The notes below the pieces were generated by a model, which ran no database searches, was not told the DNA's origin, and saw only the letters and a program-made list of their open reading frames with translations. The position numbers and the translations under genes were made by a program. Positions 45,809-57,196 of a stretch of DNA of 64,000 bases are shown piece by piece. Each line of letters starts with the position of its first letter. The first letter of the stretch is position 1. The stretch spans positions 27,278,501 to 27,342,500 of the forward strand of contig JAUMIR010000003.1 of assembly GCA_030847615.1 (NCBI GenBank). The letters are read 5' to 3'. The stretch comes from Gambelia wislizenii (lineage: Eukaryota; Chordata; Lepidosauria; Squamata; Crotaphytidae).

Positions 45809-47498
45809 TTTTCAATTGGAAGCCTGCTTAATAGCAGCAAGAAAATGCAGCCATTAGTAAAGAGCAGGGCAAGCCAGCAGTCTCCAATATAAGTTTTTAT
45901 TTTAGTATAGGCTTGGCTGGCCTAGAATTAGTCTGGAAGGAAATGCTAATGTCCTTTGCTTGCCTAGTGTGTGGCTGGCCATGTGTATTCAGCAGCAAGT
46001 CCTTTGCGAGTGCTTATGGTTAATAAACCATTGAAAATCTTTGCTCTTTGCAAATGTCACATTATGGCAGCTTAAGCAAGAGAAAGCTGCTTTAAAAACC
46101 CCAGGTGTCCATCATGTTTGCATACAGCAAACTTCAGGGTGATGCATTTTTTAAAAAATATAGATGATATTTCTTTTTCTAATTCTTTTTGTAAAATAAA
46201 AAAATAATAATAAAAAAGGCAGAATAAACGACAACTACAGGCTATCATGGATCTATAAAAACTAGCTCTTGGCAGTAAATGCTGGTTGTGGGCTGGGAGA
46301 AGAGGGCTTCATAAACATTGTTGATATGGGGTGATGGCTGCAAAGCAGAAGCCACAAGCAGTTCAAGCATGAAAGATTTGTCCAGAAAGCTCAACTCTAA
46401 TTGGAGCATTTCTGAATCAAAATAAGATCATTTCTTTTAGGACTGATTTCATGCATGGATGTCTGGCGGTTGATGTCCTGATGCTTGGTGACTTTACTGC
46501 TCCAATTTATAAACAAATGTCTGAACTGCCACTGTCCTTCAGGGTCATGTCAGGTGATATGAAAGCTCTGGCTTTTGAACATGGGCCTTGGCAGAGCAAG
46601 CCCATGCAAATGCGCCTTTGGATAACTGCTCACACTTTAAGGAAAGAGTGGGGAAAATTTTTCAGCCCAAGGGCAAATTCAGTTTCAGAGAAGTTCTGGG
46701 GGAGTGTTGAGTGGGGCAAAAGGTAAAAGTGTAGAACCCAAATGTTCAGCATATTTTAACTGCTTCTAGTAGCTAAGCCTTAGAATGAGGTGCATTTCAT
46801 CTTTTAGAATGGGGGGAAATGTGCAAAAGCAGGGAACCACCAAATGAGGGTGTTATGGAGAAGTTGATATGACCATTTGGAGAATCCCAGAGAGTCAGAT
46901 TCGGCTCCAGTGCTGGAGAATCCCTGCTACTTAAAGATCCAGTGTTTTGTTTCAGTAGTGACAAGGCAGGTGTTTTGGGGAAAGTACACAAGTACACATT
47001 TGTGTAATTCTGACTCAAATTGGGTTCCATAAAGCAGGGCTGAGGAACATTTGAGCCTCCATATATTTTGGGTCATTAAGTGTCATAGTCCCTTACTATT
47101 ATCCACTTTTAACCGATAATGTATTTTAATTGCTATTACCGTAGTTGTTTTGTATAAATCAGTTGTTCCCCACCTTGATCCATTGTTATTGCCATGGTGG
47201 CTGGAACTTCGGGGTCAAAACTTACCCAATACTGCATAAAGATTCCATTAAACTGTTGTGTGTCATAGGTCCAGTGGTGACTGTCTTCTCTATGTTTGTT
47301 GAATCATTCATTTTTAAAAACCATCTAAGGTAGTAATCACTTCTGTTGCTTCTGTTAATAATACTTCTCAGTAGAATGGCAGGTGCCTTATAGGTGGCAT
47401 CACGTTAAACATTACTTACTTAATTTTTTCTTCTTCCTTTATATTTGGGCTATTATATTTGAGTTTGAATTACACAAAATGTGTCAGTGTTTAACTTA

Positions 47499-47960
47499 AG
47501 AATATTGAGAAGCTGGAACGTGTCCAGAGGAGGATGACCAAGATGGTGGGAGGTTTGGAAGCCATCCCCTATGAGGGGTGGCTTAGGGAGCTGGGCATGT
47601 TTAGCCTGGAGAAGAGAAGGTTGAGAGGTGACATGATAGCCATGTTTAAATATTTGAAGAGATGTCATACTGAGGTTGGAGCAAGCTTGTTTTCTGCTGC
47701 TCCAGAGATTAGGACACAGAGCAGTGGGTTCAAACTACAGGAAAAGAGATTCCACCTCAACATTAGGAAGAACCTCCTGACAGTAAGAGCTGTTTGGAAG
47801 TGGAATACGCTGCCTCGGAGTGTGGTGGGGTCTCCTTCTTTGGAGGTTTTTAAACAGAGTCTGGATGGCCATCTGTCAGGAATGATTTGATTGTGTATTT
47901 CTGCATGGCAGGGGGTTGGACTGGATGGCCCTTGTGGTCTCTTCCAACTCTATGATTCTA
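47499..47960 (+). mobile_element. CR1 LINE, 3' end with open ORF2 C-terminus
   Basis: The frame 47534-47890 is open for 119 residues: MTKMVGGLEAIPYEGWLREL, then [38 protein letters not shown] and a proper stop after LSGMI. This is the last part of CR1 ORF2, followed by the 3' UTR and a short ATTCTA end. It lacks the polymerase domain and so is inactive, but it is the cleanest CR1 C-terminus in the window. Confidence 0.88.
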
Positions 47961-48229
47961 GCTTACTGATGTTCTGTCATCTTTAAGACTGACCTTACAG
48001 AAAAGTGCCCTCCTGAGAATGTGGTTATGCTGTCCCTTCGTTTACTTCGTACCCTTATTCTTCCACATAGTCTATATGTGCCGGTTCTGGATCATATCCA
48101 AAAACCTGATAAAATTTTACAGGCACTAAAATCCATGTTTTACAGTGCATTCTCTTAGTTTAGCACACCTAATGAGCAGCATGATATTTGAAACAAACCA
48201 CCTACATTGAATCTTCTGTATGGCTGCAG

Positions 48230-48586
48230 ATAACACTGACGGGTGAACAGCCATTAGGAGGAGAAGAAACTAACAGAGGAGTTCACTCAGAAAGAAGAGA
48301 AGAGAGAGCTGGACTGTTTCATCCTGGCAGAAAAGAAGTTGAAGGTCACGCATTGAGGGAGTTAAACATCCAGGAGAAGCAAGAAGCTGGAGAAGATGAG
48401 GAGCAACATGTGGAGCAGGTTGCAGAGGAGCACAAAAAGGAACTTGAGGAGGAGGAAATGGAGCAAGCAGGACAACCTGAACACTTAACAGAGGATCTAG
48501 ACCAAGCCCCCGAGGAACATGACTGGAAGGAGAAAGATCGGACTGAAGAAGAGACCAACATTCTGCGGGAACACAATCATTCAGAG
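48230..48586 (+). CDS. GOLIM4: GOLIM4 coding exon (eighth in window), large Glu-rich exon
   Basis: Seen: acceptor TATGGCTGCAG ends at 48229. The exon is 119 codons, phase 0/0, and begins ITLTGEQPLGGEE. Residues of the second half (KELEEEEMEQAGQPEHL, then PEEHDWKEKDR) match the acidic Glu/Gln block of GOLIM4. The open frame continues upstream to 48188 and downstream to 48619, but those ends are intron by homology. The donor at 48587 is GTGGTC, unusually weak; the boundary is supported because the next exon resumes at the homologous residue. Composition is strongly biased to Glu, Gln and His. Confidence 0.88.
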
Positions 48587-48874
48587 GTGGTCTGCTTTCT
48601 TTTTATTGATTCTCATTAACATTCTCTCACTTTCATTCTTTCTCATTCTCTCTCTCAGACAGAATACTTGCTGGGGGCTTCTATAGGAGTGAAGTTAAAA
48701 AAGTAACTTTTCATAATCCCTGTTTGCATGTTTACTTGGAATTAAATAACTGCTTTGTTCAGTGAGATTACACCACTAAACATACTTGATCACATTTGGA
48801 AGTCACCGCCTAGTCGTGTTTGGGTGTAATTTCTCTCAGTGGGCTAATGCACATTACCTACTCTCCTTCTAGTG

Positions 48875-49109
48875 CAGTGTTCTCAACCTGTGGGTCCCCA
48901 GATGTTGTTGGACTACAGTTCCCAGGAGCCCTCTGAGGTTTCACCTTGACAGCCAGGTGGTCCTCCCAGTCATTAGTGAGGCTGTGAGTTTAATCCTACA
49001 GCCTCATTAATGACTGGGAGGACCACCTGGCTGTCAAGGTGAGACCTCAGAGGACTCCTAAGAACTGTAGTCCAACAACATCTGGGGACCCACAGGTTGA
49101 GAACCACTG
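48875..49109. mobile_element. hAT-like palindromic MITE with 8-bp target duplication
   Basis: CAGTGTTCTCAACCTGTGGG at the left pairs with CCCACAGGTTGAGAACCACTG at the right, and the two ~105-bp arms match almost base for base to a short centre near 48992. TTCTAGTG (48867-48874) and TTCTAGTA (49110-49117) form the 8-bp duplication. In single-stranded form it would be one long hairpin. Non-coding. Confidence 0.85.
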
Positions 49110-51547
49110 TTCTAGTATAAAGTGGCTAAACCAGAAAGTATTGAGGAAGCAAAAAGCCTTGTGTTCAGATTCTGAGCTTATTGCTCCTCTAACAAATCAA
49201 GGTCTGAAGTTGTTTTCCCATTCTTAGTTAATAATGGAATGACAAGCTAGAGTTCAGGGTGGGACATAATGGGAAACATTTTTGTCACTCCTGATGATGG
49301 GAGAAGCCAAGTGGAAGTGGTTGGGCAGTGTGCGCACCATGCTGCTCATGAACCTTGACATTCTCGGTAGTTCTGGCTCCTTGTTGCATCCAAATGTTGC
49401 CACCATGTGGAGAGTAACTCTTACTGATTACATAGTAAGTAAGTAATTTTAGGATTGCAGCCTAAATAACTTGCGTAACAGAGAAGGGCTCCGAATAATT
49501 TACACATTTTAGTTTAGTTTGTCAGACACAATAACTCTTCACAGTTGCGGCTGGGCTCCACTCATTTAATGACGGAACATGTGTTGGAGCCTACATAGTG
49601 CAGGAGGGCACAGCTTGTTGATAACGCCCAACATATTGGACCAACGAACTGACTTACTTATAAGGCAGTTTCCCTTGTTTCTCCCTATCCCAATTTTTGA
49701 CTTGTAGAACATTTGCTAAAAAGATTTTTCAGCAGTGTTGTTTGGGTTGTTTTAATCTAGGTGTTGGCATCTTATGGCCTTGAGCCATTTGCAACCCCTT
49801 CTTGTCTCTGCAGCCCTGGATATGTTCCCTGCTGCCCACCAGAACTTTTTTTCTTCAAAGCCAGTAAAACTTCCAGGAGTTGTGATTGTACTCTAAAGCA
49901 GGCATGAGGCCTTACATCAGCAACATTTGGCCTTTTGGAGAGTGCTTTTCAAAAACACTTCTGGTCTTTTCTTTTTAAAAATGCTTTTAAATCTCATAAT
50001 TTCAGCAGAGGTGTGGCTTCTAGAATGTCCTGAGGGGAGAAGGGTGAAATAGGCTTTGCACCCATGATTTAATCTGTTAGTGCATGGAGTCCTGAGAGAA
50101 ATAACTTTAAAAATAAAAGCTGCTCTTTTTTTAAAAAAAAAGGAACTTGTTTGGTACACTCAAGCTGGAAGATACACCGTGTAGATGTTATGTCCACACG
50201 TGAGCAAAAAACACAATTTTTCATTTCCCTTCATGCTCGCTTCTCTCCAGCTGGATGTCCCCTAATATTTTGATTGTCTGATTTATAATTCTAAAAGTGA
50301 CATGCCCTGAGGAGCTGAGGTCTTCAGAGTACAGTGCATGCAGGTCATGTTTTGCATTGAGCTGTAAATAGAATCTCAGCGAGATGGCTTTGCCTTCTGG
50401 GTCATGTCTCGGGGGTAACAAACTTTACTTGTTTCTTTGGTTTCCACCTAGATCCTTGCTGATGTTTATCCAACTCACAAAGTCATCCTGTTATTTCAAG
50501 CTTCATTAGAACTCAGGAGTGTCCTATAGCCAAAGATTTAGCTGCTGTTTGATTTCATACATGAATTTCTTCCCCTGGTATGCTTGCTCACCTCTTTGGG
50601 CTTCCTTGCCCTTAGCTTTCTGAATTTCCCCTAAATGTCAGTTTGCTGATACCAGCAGCGCACAATTTGGGGTGACGGGGATGTGGGAGAGGCGAAAGGA
50701 AGAAAGATTGGAGGGGAGGGAGGGGAGATCCAGTCATCCAACCTGATTTGGCATTCACTTGTCATTTCCCTCTTTCTTTCAGTGTTCCCTTCACTTCTTC
50801 ACCTTTTTGAAATACTGTTGGTGAAGGAGTGAATATAAGTGGTGTGGTGGCCACCAAGCTTACCTTTTAGCTTTTCTATTCTTTCCCACATACACACCCT
50901 GTCCTCACTATTCTTCTGACAAACTCAGGTCAGTGCAAAGCATCTTGTGACAACCCTATACGTTTGTTTAGTCAGAAAGACTGTGACCAATCAGAGATCA
51001 CCTAGTAAATGCAGTGTTGACTGGATTTCAGTCCGGGCCTCTCTCAGTTCCTCATCCAATACAGCACCACTTTAACTTTTCCAAGAATAGGATAGAAAGG
51101 AGCTGTTATGCACTCACTCTGTTACTTACTGATTGTTTTACATGGGCTGCCAGACCTGACTGATCATCTTTGCATTGCAGAGAAAGTGGGAGGGAGGAAT
51201 GGTGATTGGTGCTTTTAACACTGTATGATATCTGATCCAGCCCTCAGTTCTGTAACTGTGAGAGCAGTTCCTATGGAGGGTGACTAGGTTGGCTTTTCTC
51301 CCTCCTCGTTCCTTCCACCAGGAGACAAGACCTTTCATTTTTTGTTTAGGAAAGACTTTGTCAACTAAGTTTGGGGAAAAAGCTTTGTAGATGGGACTAT
51401 GTTGTTTTTATTACTTTTACTGGTGTGTTTCAATTGCTTTTCAAATTTCTCTTAGGTTTTTGTCTGTTTTATGTTGCAATGGTATTTGTTTTTATTTGAT
51501 TTTATCATTCTCTTGAGTTTGGGGAGAAAGGTGACATTCAAATTTTA

Positions 51548-54068
51548 TTTTTTTAATTTTAAAATATTTTTTTATTGATGCTTCAAAAGGATTCACAATT
51601 TTTAGTTACATTTACATTTATACTATATAATATAATATATACATTCATTCAATTTACAGCCATCTTTTGTTCTTCCATTACCCCATCTCATCTCTTCCTA
51701 CCTCATACCTTCTCATCCATTCATCCTCCATCCTCCATCTAACTTCCTTCTTCTTCTTCCACTCATCCATCCCACCCATCCCATCCACTTTCTTCCCCAG
51801 ACTTACTCTTAACCATCTCACCTACATTCCTCTTCTTATATCCATCCATCTTCTCACTTCCTTTAGTCCCCTCCCATTTGAGTTGTAGATAAATTTGATC
51901 CTTTTCCCTTTTCCTTATCTCCATTTTCTTCAATCCCTAAAAATCTAATCTCATTGTAATTCCTTATTTATTCCTTATTTATTTGCTTAACACTTTCTTC
52001 CACTTAATGTCTTGTTTTGCTTCTGAGGCGTTCGTTTCCTTCCCATTACAGTGTCCTTTTAACCTTTTATTATTATTCCTTTGAATCACTTAGGTCGTCC
52101 TTATATTAATATATTACTTATATACTTTTCGTTTACTTTATATGCTCTCTTTCATATTCCATCTTTTCCTCCAATATTCGCAGACTGGAGACCATTCTTC
52201 CTCGAGTTTAACCATCTTTCCCTTATTTATAATATGTGTAAGTCTGTCATTTTCTAACATCTCCCAAAGTTTCAACAACCAATCTTTGACCAAGAGGTTT
52301 TCCTTTTTCTTCCAATTAGCTCCTATTATTAATCTCGCTGCAGTTATTAAGTACAGCAGTATTCTCCAATATCGCCAGACAAATTCCTTCTCTAGATTCA
52401 ATGTTATATTCAGTAGATATAGTTTTGGATCCATTGCAAATTGAACATTGAAATTTTTTTGAATTGTTTTATGAATTTTTATCCAGAATTTTTGTATTAT
52501 TGGACAACCCCACCACATATGATACATTGTCCCAATGTCTTTTTCACAATGCCAGCACTCATTATTTTCGATTTTGTAAATTTTACTGAATCTCGCAGGG
52601 GTTAAATACTATCTTGAGATGGTTTTCTTTTAAGGCTAAGCATGCCGTAAATTTATTGGTTTCTTTCCATGTCTTCTCCCACTCTTCCAGGGTTATAATC
52701 TCTAAGATCTTGCACCCTTTTGATCATTGTGTCTGGTATTATTTCACCCTCCAGATTTCTTTCTAATAACAGTGTATAATATTGGGATTGATTTTTTGCC
52801 AAATTCTTTGGAGGGATTTTCTTATTATATGATTTTCAAAATCCTTATTTATTTGTTGTTTTTCATATCCCAAATATGCATGCCATCCAAATCTAAGCGA
52901 TCGTCCTTCTAACGTTAGTATTCTAGTATTTTCCAATTTTATCCAATCTGAAAGCCAATTAATTCCAGACGCAATGTAATATAATTTCAAATTCGGTAGA
53001 GAGGCGCCTCCTGCTTCCTTGATTGCAGTCAAGATTGATCCTTTTATCCTCGCTCTTCTCCCTTTCCATATAAATGTATTTAAATCAGATGTCCATTGCT
53101 GTAAAGTTTTTTCACTTGTCAAGATAGGCAAGTTTTGAAAGAGGAATAAACACTTCGGTAGAACATTCATCTTGATAACATTTATTCTCCCGAGTAGGGA
53201 CAAATCAAATTTGCTCCATCTTGCTGTCTGCTTTAATTCCTTTCCATAATTTATTATAGTTGCTGTCATAGAGGTCGATACTCTTCTTGTTGATCCACAC
53301 TCCTAAGTATTTAACCCTCTTTTCAATTTTACATCCTGATGCTTCCTTCAATTGCTTTTCCTCTTTCCAAAGCCAGATTTTTGGTTATTATAGCGGTTTT
53401 TTCTTTATTAAGTTTAAATCCTGTTAGTTCCCCATATTTCCTGATTATATTGAACAAATTCTCAATGTTTTCTAATGGGTCTTCTAAAATTATGGCAATG
53501 TCATTGGCAAATGCTTTTATTTTGTATTTTTTATTTTTAATTTTGAGACCAGGTATCTGTTTATCATTTCTTATTTGATTGTTTAAATTTTCTAAGGCTA
53601 AAATAAAAAGCATTGGTGACAATGGGCATCCCTGCCGTGTTCCCTTGAAGATGTTAAATGTTTCAGTATTTTCTCCATTTAGTATTAAAGAAGCTTTTTG
53701 GACCTTATATATCATTTGTATATTTTTGATGAATATCTCTCCAAAGGTCAGCTCATTCAGCGTTTTCATTATAAATGTCCAATTTACATTGTCAAAGGCC
53801 TTCTCTGCGTCAATAAAAATAAAAGCAGCTTTCTTGTTATTAGTTCTTTCAAAATATTCTATAGCATTTACCATTGTTCTTATATTGTTTGACATGTGTG
53901 CCTTTTATAAAGCCCACTTGATCTTCATGGATTATATTCTTTATTACACCATTCACTCTATTCGCTAATATCATTGTGAAATTTTTAATCCACATTTAAG
54001 AGTGAAATTTGATCATCTGGGTCTGTTATTTTATTTCATTTTGTAAAATTTGAATTTCACTCTTAGAT
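51548..54068 (-). mobile_element. L1-clade LINE, 5'-truncated, with 12-bp target duplication
   Basis: ATTCAAATTTTA lies at 51536-51547 and 54069-54080. A T-rich tract after the left copy (51548-51575) is the antisense poly-A end. Antisense coding covers the reverse transcriptase second half to the L1 C-terminus, ending in the MYHMWWGCPIIQKFW motif. L1 identity extends to about 53996; the last ~70 bp before the right target copy are an inverted copy of the flank plus filler. Inside a GOLIM4 intron in antisense. Confidence 0.85.
52138..53980 (-). pseudogene. L1 ORF2 fragment, disrupted
   Basis: In order on the - strand: ILANRV and HEDQVGFIKG (near 53890-53980), then, frameshifted, AAFIFIDAEKAFDNVNW with the catalytic Asp (about 53800-53830), GTRQGCPLSPMLFILALENL, and AFANDIAIIL where the active-site FADD has become FAND. 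After further breaks come TARWSKFDLSLLGRINVIKM, KGSILTAIKEAGGASLPNLK and the C-terminal Cys/His-like MWWGCPIIQKFW. The mutated active site and several frame breaks mean no activity. It has no endonuclease because of 5' truncation. Confidence 0.87.
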
Positions 54069-54118
54069 ATTCAAATTTTACAAAATGAAGTAAAATAACA
54101 GACCCAGATGATCAAATT
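54006..54118. repeat. Inverted repeat at L1 5' junction, 50-bp arms
   Basis: 54006-54055 is the complement of 54069-54118 with one mismatch (TTATTTCATT against TTACTTCATT); the spacer is 13 nt. The right arm is target DNA starting with the duplication; the left arm lies inside the insertion. A smaller inverted pair, TAAGAGTGAA (53998-54006 region) and TTCACTCTTA (54056-54065), brackets the left arm. Confidence 0.9.
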
Positions 54119-54920
54119 GAAATCTTTTTTGAGGAGAGCCAGCAATGAAGTTCTTTTTCTGAACATATACAAATGATCAAACATCTGGCTCATCCTTCAA
54201 ACAGCAACAGAAGGAATGAGCATAGGCAGATCTCTGTTTTGCTCAAATAGATGGTTGCTTGTTACCTTCTTTGTTCCCCTTCCACACTTTTAAAATGTGT
54301 GCAAATTATAGATTTAGTCTGTCATGAAATCCTCAGGAAAGGAAGTTAGGGCTTGTCTATATGAGGGGAGGCATGGATTGATGCACAGTAACACCAATTT
54401 GTAGCAGCTTCTTTTCATCTTTTGGCAAGATCGCAGGCATGCGAAGCTATCTGCTTTTGTTGTTCCAATGGGCATGCCTGTGAATCAAGATGGTGGGCGT
54501 GAGTGAATTACTCACTTTTTTTTTGCCACCAGTTGCCGCCACCAAAAAGTATTTTTTTAAAAGCATATCCAAGGTGCGAAAGTGCAATATTCCACCTAAA
54601 TAAATAGAGAAAAGGGGGGGAAAAGGCTGTTTTTTTGCCTCAGTACATGATTGCTATGACAAAAATCCAACATGGCAGTTCCGGGCACTTGCCTTGTTAG
54701 CACCCCCTGTGCACGTCCAACCAATCAGCTTTCCACTTCTGCTTTTATCAGGAATGCACATCAAAGTGAATCGGTTGTCCCAAGAGCAGGAATGCATATT
54801 CCCTGTGGATATTTTTAAAAAATACGAGGAAAGCTGCAAAGGTTTTTCCTGCTGAGTGTTTGGTGTTTTTGGCCTCTCTCCTTCCAAATGTGGTGGATTG
54901 ATGCAGGATCTCATTAAGAC

Positions 54921-55046
54921 AAACAGAGGCTGGATGACCGTCTGTTAGGTGTGCTTTGCTTATGTGTTCCTGCATGGCAGGAGGTTGAACTAGGTGGCCC
55001 TTGTGGTCTCTTCCAACTCTATGATTCTATGTTTCTGTGATTCTAA
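54921..55046 (+). mobile_element. CR1 LINE, 3' end fragment
   Basis: Starts AAACAGAGGCTGGATGACCG and ends with TATGATTCTATGTTTCTGTG and ATTCTA. It includes GGTTGAACTAGGTGGCCCTT. It lies about 140 bp upstream of a GOLIM4 exon. Confidence 0.8.
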
Positions 55047-55186
55047 GACAAATCATATTCTCCTCTAATTCTATGAGGAATATTTTTTGCCATTTAGACA
55101 ACCCCATATTTCCCTCTCCCACTTCCCCAGCTACCCTCCCCATAGTTTTTATTTGACTTAAAGGAATATTCTGTGTCTTTCCTCAG

Positions 55187-55425
55187 GAATCCCCAACTGC
55201 AAAGACTGTAACAAGGTACAAGTCAGCCTATGAAGAGCAGCTAGAGCAGCAGAAGCTGGCCGCTCAAAGAGCAGAAGAAGCCAGTCGCCTCAGAGAACGC
55301 CAGGAGTCTCTGCATCACGGAAGACTACAAGAGCACTTGCTAAGGCAGCAGCAGCTTCAGGAGAGAGAGTTGACGCTACAAAGGCAGGCAGAGCAGGACG
55401 AAGAACAATTTAAACACCGACTGAG
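55187..55425 (+). CDS. GOLIM4: GOLIM4 coding exon (ninth in window), Gln/Glu-rich helix
   Basis: Seen: acceptor TTTCCTCAG ends at 55186. The exon reads ESPTAKTVTRYKSAYEEQLE and continues with Gln/Glu/Arg-rich helix (HGRLQEHLLRQQQLQERE) and ends after CTG AG, two bases into a codon. It matches the GOLIM4 segment that in mammals contains YEEQLEQQ. The donor is GTTGTC at 55426, weak at positions +3 to +6. Reading straight through would add only a few residues before a stop at about 55440, so this boundary decides the reading. The next exon supplies the single missing base. Confidence 0.9.
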
Positions 55426-55741
55426 GTTGTCTTTAAAATGAACTTGGGGCTTCCACCAACCTCTGAGTAGTTTAATGTTCCAGATTTAGAAACATCTATA
55501 ATAGCTAGAAACTTTTAGCATTCTGCCACTTTCTAGGCAATTTCTGTGACAGGACTGGGGTGATGCTTTGTGGAGAGTATCATGTGATTCCTGCCAGATG
55601 TTTGAACAAGGCCTAAGATAAACAGAGATAATTCTCTGAACAACATAATATTTCAGCACCAAGCAGTTGTAAAGTGGCATTTATAATGCCTTCTTTACAA
55701 ATAATGCTGTCTCCTCCCCAGTATAGGGTTTCTGCCATGTA

Positions 55742-55970
55742 TGTGTGTATGTGCCTTCAAGTCACCTATGGATTTATGGTGACCTTATGACTTTCATAGG
55801 GTTTTCTTAAGCAAGGAATCCTCAGAGATGGTTTTGCCAGTTCCTTCCTATGAAATGTAGCCTACAGCACCTGACATTTGTTGGGTGTGTGTGTCTCCCA
55901 TCCAAGTACTAACCAGGGCTAACCTTGCTTAGCTTCCAAGGTCAGAAAGGATCTGGTGCCCTGTATTGGA
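55742..55970 (-). mobile_element. 5S-rRNA-derived SINE (5S-Sauria type)
   Basis: 55898-55962 carries TCTCCCATCCAAGTACTAAC, then CAGGGCTAACCTTGCTTAGC and TTCCAAGGTCAGAAAGGATC, the complement of the 5S rRNA internal promoter region. The other end (55742-55860) has GTGCCTTCAAGTCACCTATG and GACTTTCATAGGGTTTTCTT, the BovB-like tail used for mobilisation. Head on the right, tail on the left gives - orientation. I know this combination as a squamate SINE, so it is the strongest taxonomic pointer here. The promoter boxes are diverged. Confidence 0.85.
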
Positions 55971-56689
55971 CTGAATTTTATGCAAAACAATGTTTGCCTG
56001 TCTGTCATAATTAATCCCTACATCATGGATTTTGGGAATGAGAGAATGTTCTAGGAGGTCATGCTCCATTCAATTGGCTGGTTTGATGTGTTGGGCTTTG
56101 TTGCCAAATATGCACATCCAACATTACTGGTACCATTCATATTTCATTAGTTTTGTGTTAGTATATTTTTCAAAAGGTTTGTGCATGGTAGCAGGTGTGA
56201 TTACTACTTGCAGCAAAGTTGTTAAAGTTTTCTTTTCTGTCTAGTGGTTTAAAGAGAGGGAAAGAATTCTCTACTTTTCTGCTACCAGTTGTAAGCCTGC
56301 CACCTCCATGAAAATTTTTATGTCCCTTCCCCATCTCTATGTGCTTAAAACACACCAAATTCTCATCTCTGGCAGTAGCAACAGGCAAATGAATCTTCCC
56401 TTGCTGATCTTTTTCCCTGAAGGAAAGCCTTTAAGTGTTCAAGGAACCCATGTTCTCTCCTGGATCACATGCCATAAACCAGAATGTCCTAAAAAGACAG
56501 ATACATCTTCTCTTGTCTGGAATTACACTAAAGATTAGCATCAGCGTTGGGAATTAACAGCACAGTGCTGCACAGCTTTACTTGGAAATCAGTCCCACTG
56601 AGTTCAGTCCCACTTCCTCCCAGATAAATATGGATGGGAATGCAGCTTTTGCAACTGTTTAATTTTTAGCCATCCCTGCTTATGGGGTT

Positions 56690-56840
56690 CTGGCAGGCAT
56701 CTGGTGGACTGCCGGGGCCAAATGTTAGACAGATACTCCTTTGGTTCAATCTAGTTTGATTCCTCTTCCCTGCATGGCAGGGGATTGGACTAGATGACCC
56801 TTGCTCTAAGATTCTATAATACAATGGCTCTGTGATTCTC
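56690..56840 (+). mobile_element. CR1 LINE, old 3' end fragment
   Basis: CCCTGCATGGCAGGGGATTG, then GACTAGATGACCCTTG and a decayed tail with ATTCTATAAT and TGTGATTCT. More diverged than the other CR1 ends. Confidence 0.7.
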
Positions 56841-57160
56841 TATTTTTATGTATAGGGTTGGGAGGGCACATAGGTTTTTGAGGTGTCCTGGTGGGGGGTG
56901 GGGAGAAAAGGTTGAAGGCATATTTTGAAACTGAGCAGTAGGCCATACTGCAAAACAGCTGCATGTGCTTAGAATGGCATTCTGGCTTGGGTTGTCCCTT
57001 ATTTTGCTGAATCCCACAGGCAATGTCCCCTACAGCTGCAATGCTGTTTTTGCAAAGCAAATAATTGGGTGGCATACGAACCAAGTGTTTATCTGTGGGA
57101 GGATTACCCTCTTCCTAATGCATCTACTTAAGTACAAATGGGTTTGTTGTATGCCTTTAA

Positions 57161-57196
57161 GATTATTATTATTATTATTATTATCATCATCATCAT
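57161..57196. repeat. ATT/ATC microsatellite
   Basis: ATT units change to ATC units, followed by a segment (TATTTCTATAGCGCCATGAA) of a dispersed repeat whose class I do not recognise. Confidence 0.9.

Larger units (their letters stand above)
43218..48229 (+). other. GOLIM4: GOLIM4 intron with two MITEs and two CR1 ends
   Basis: Listed repeats are at 43694-44436, 44727-44955, 45721-45808 and 47499-47960. The stretches 43218-43690, 44960-45720, 45810-47490 and 47965-48229 show nothing I can assign. An A-rich tract lies at 46190-46220. Confidence 0.6.
48587..55186 (+). other. GOLIM4: GOLIM4 intron with hAT palindrome and L1 insertion
   Basis: Contains a perfect-looking hAT palindrome (48875-49109), an antisense L1 (51548-54068) with an inverted duplication at its 5' junction, and a CR1 3' end (54921-55046). 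49120-51530 and 54120-54915 hold nothing I can assign. Confidence 0.65.

Noticed and set aside
48230..48586. An antisense Ser/Cys-rich frame (48346-48576)
   Set aside because: It is the complement of the Glu/Gln-rich GOLIM4 exon.
55898..55962. A 5S rRNA gene
   Set aside because: Only the internal promoter part matches, joined to a BovB-like tail: a SINE.
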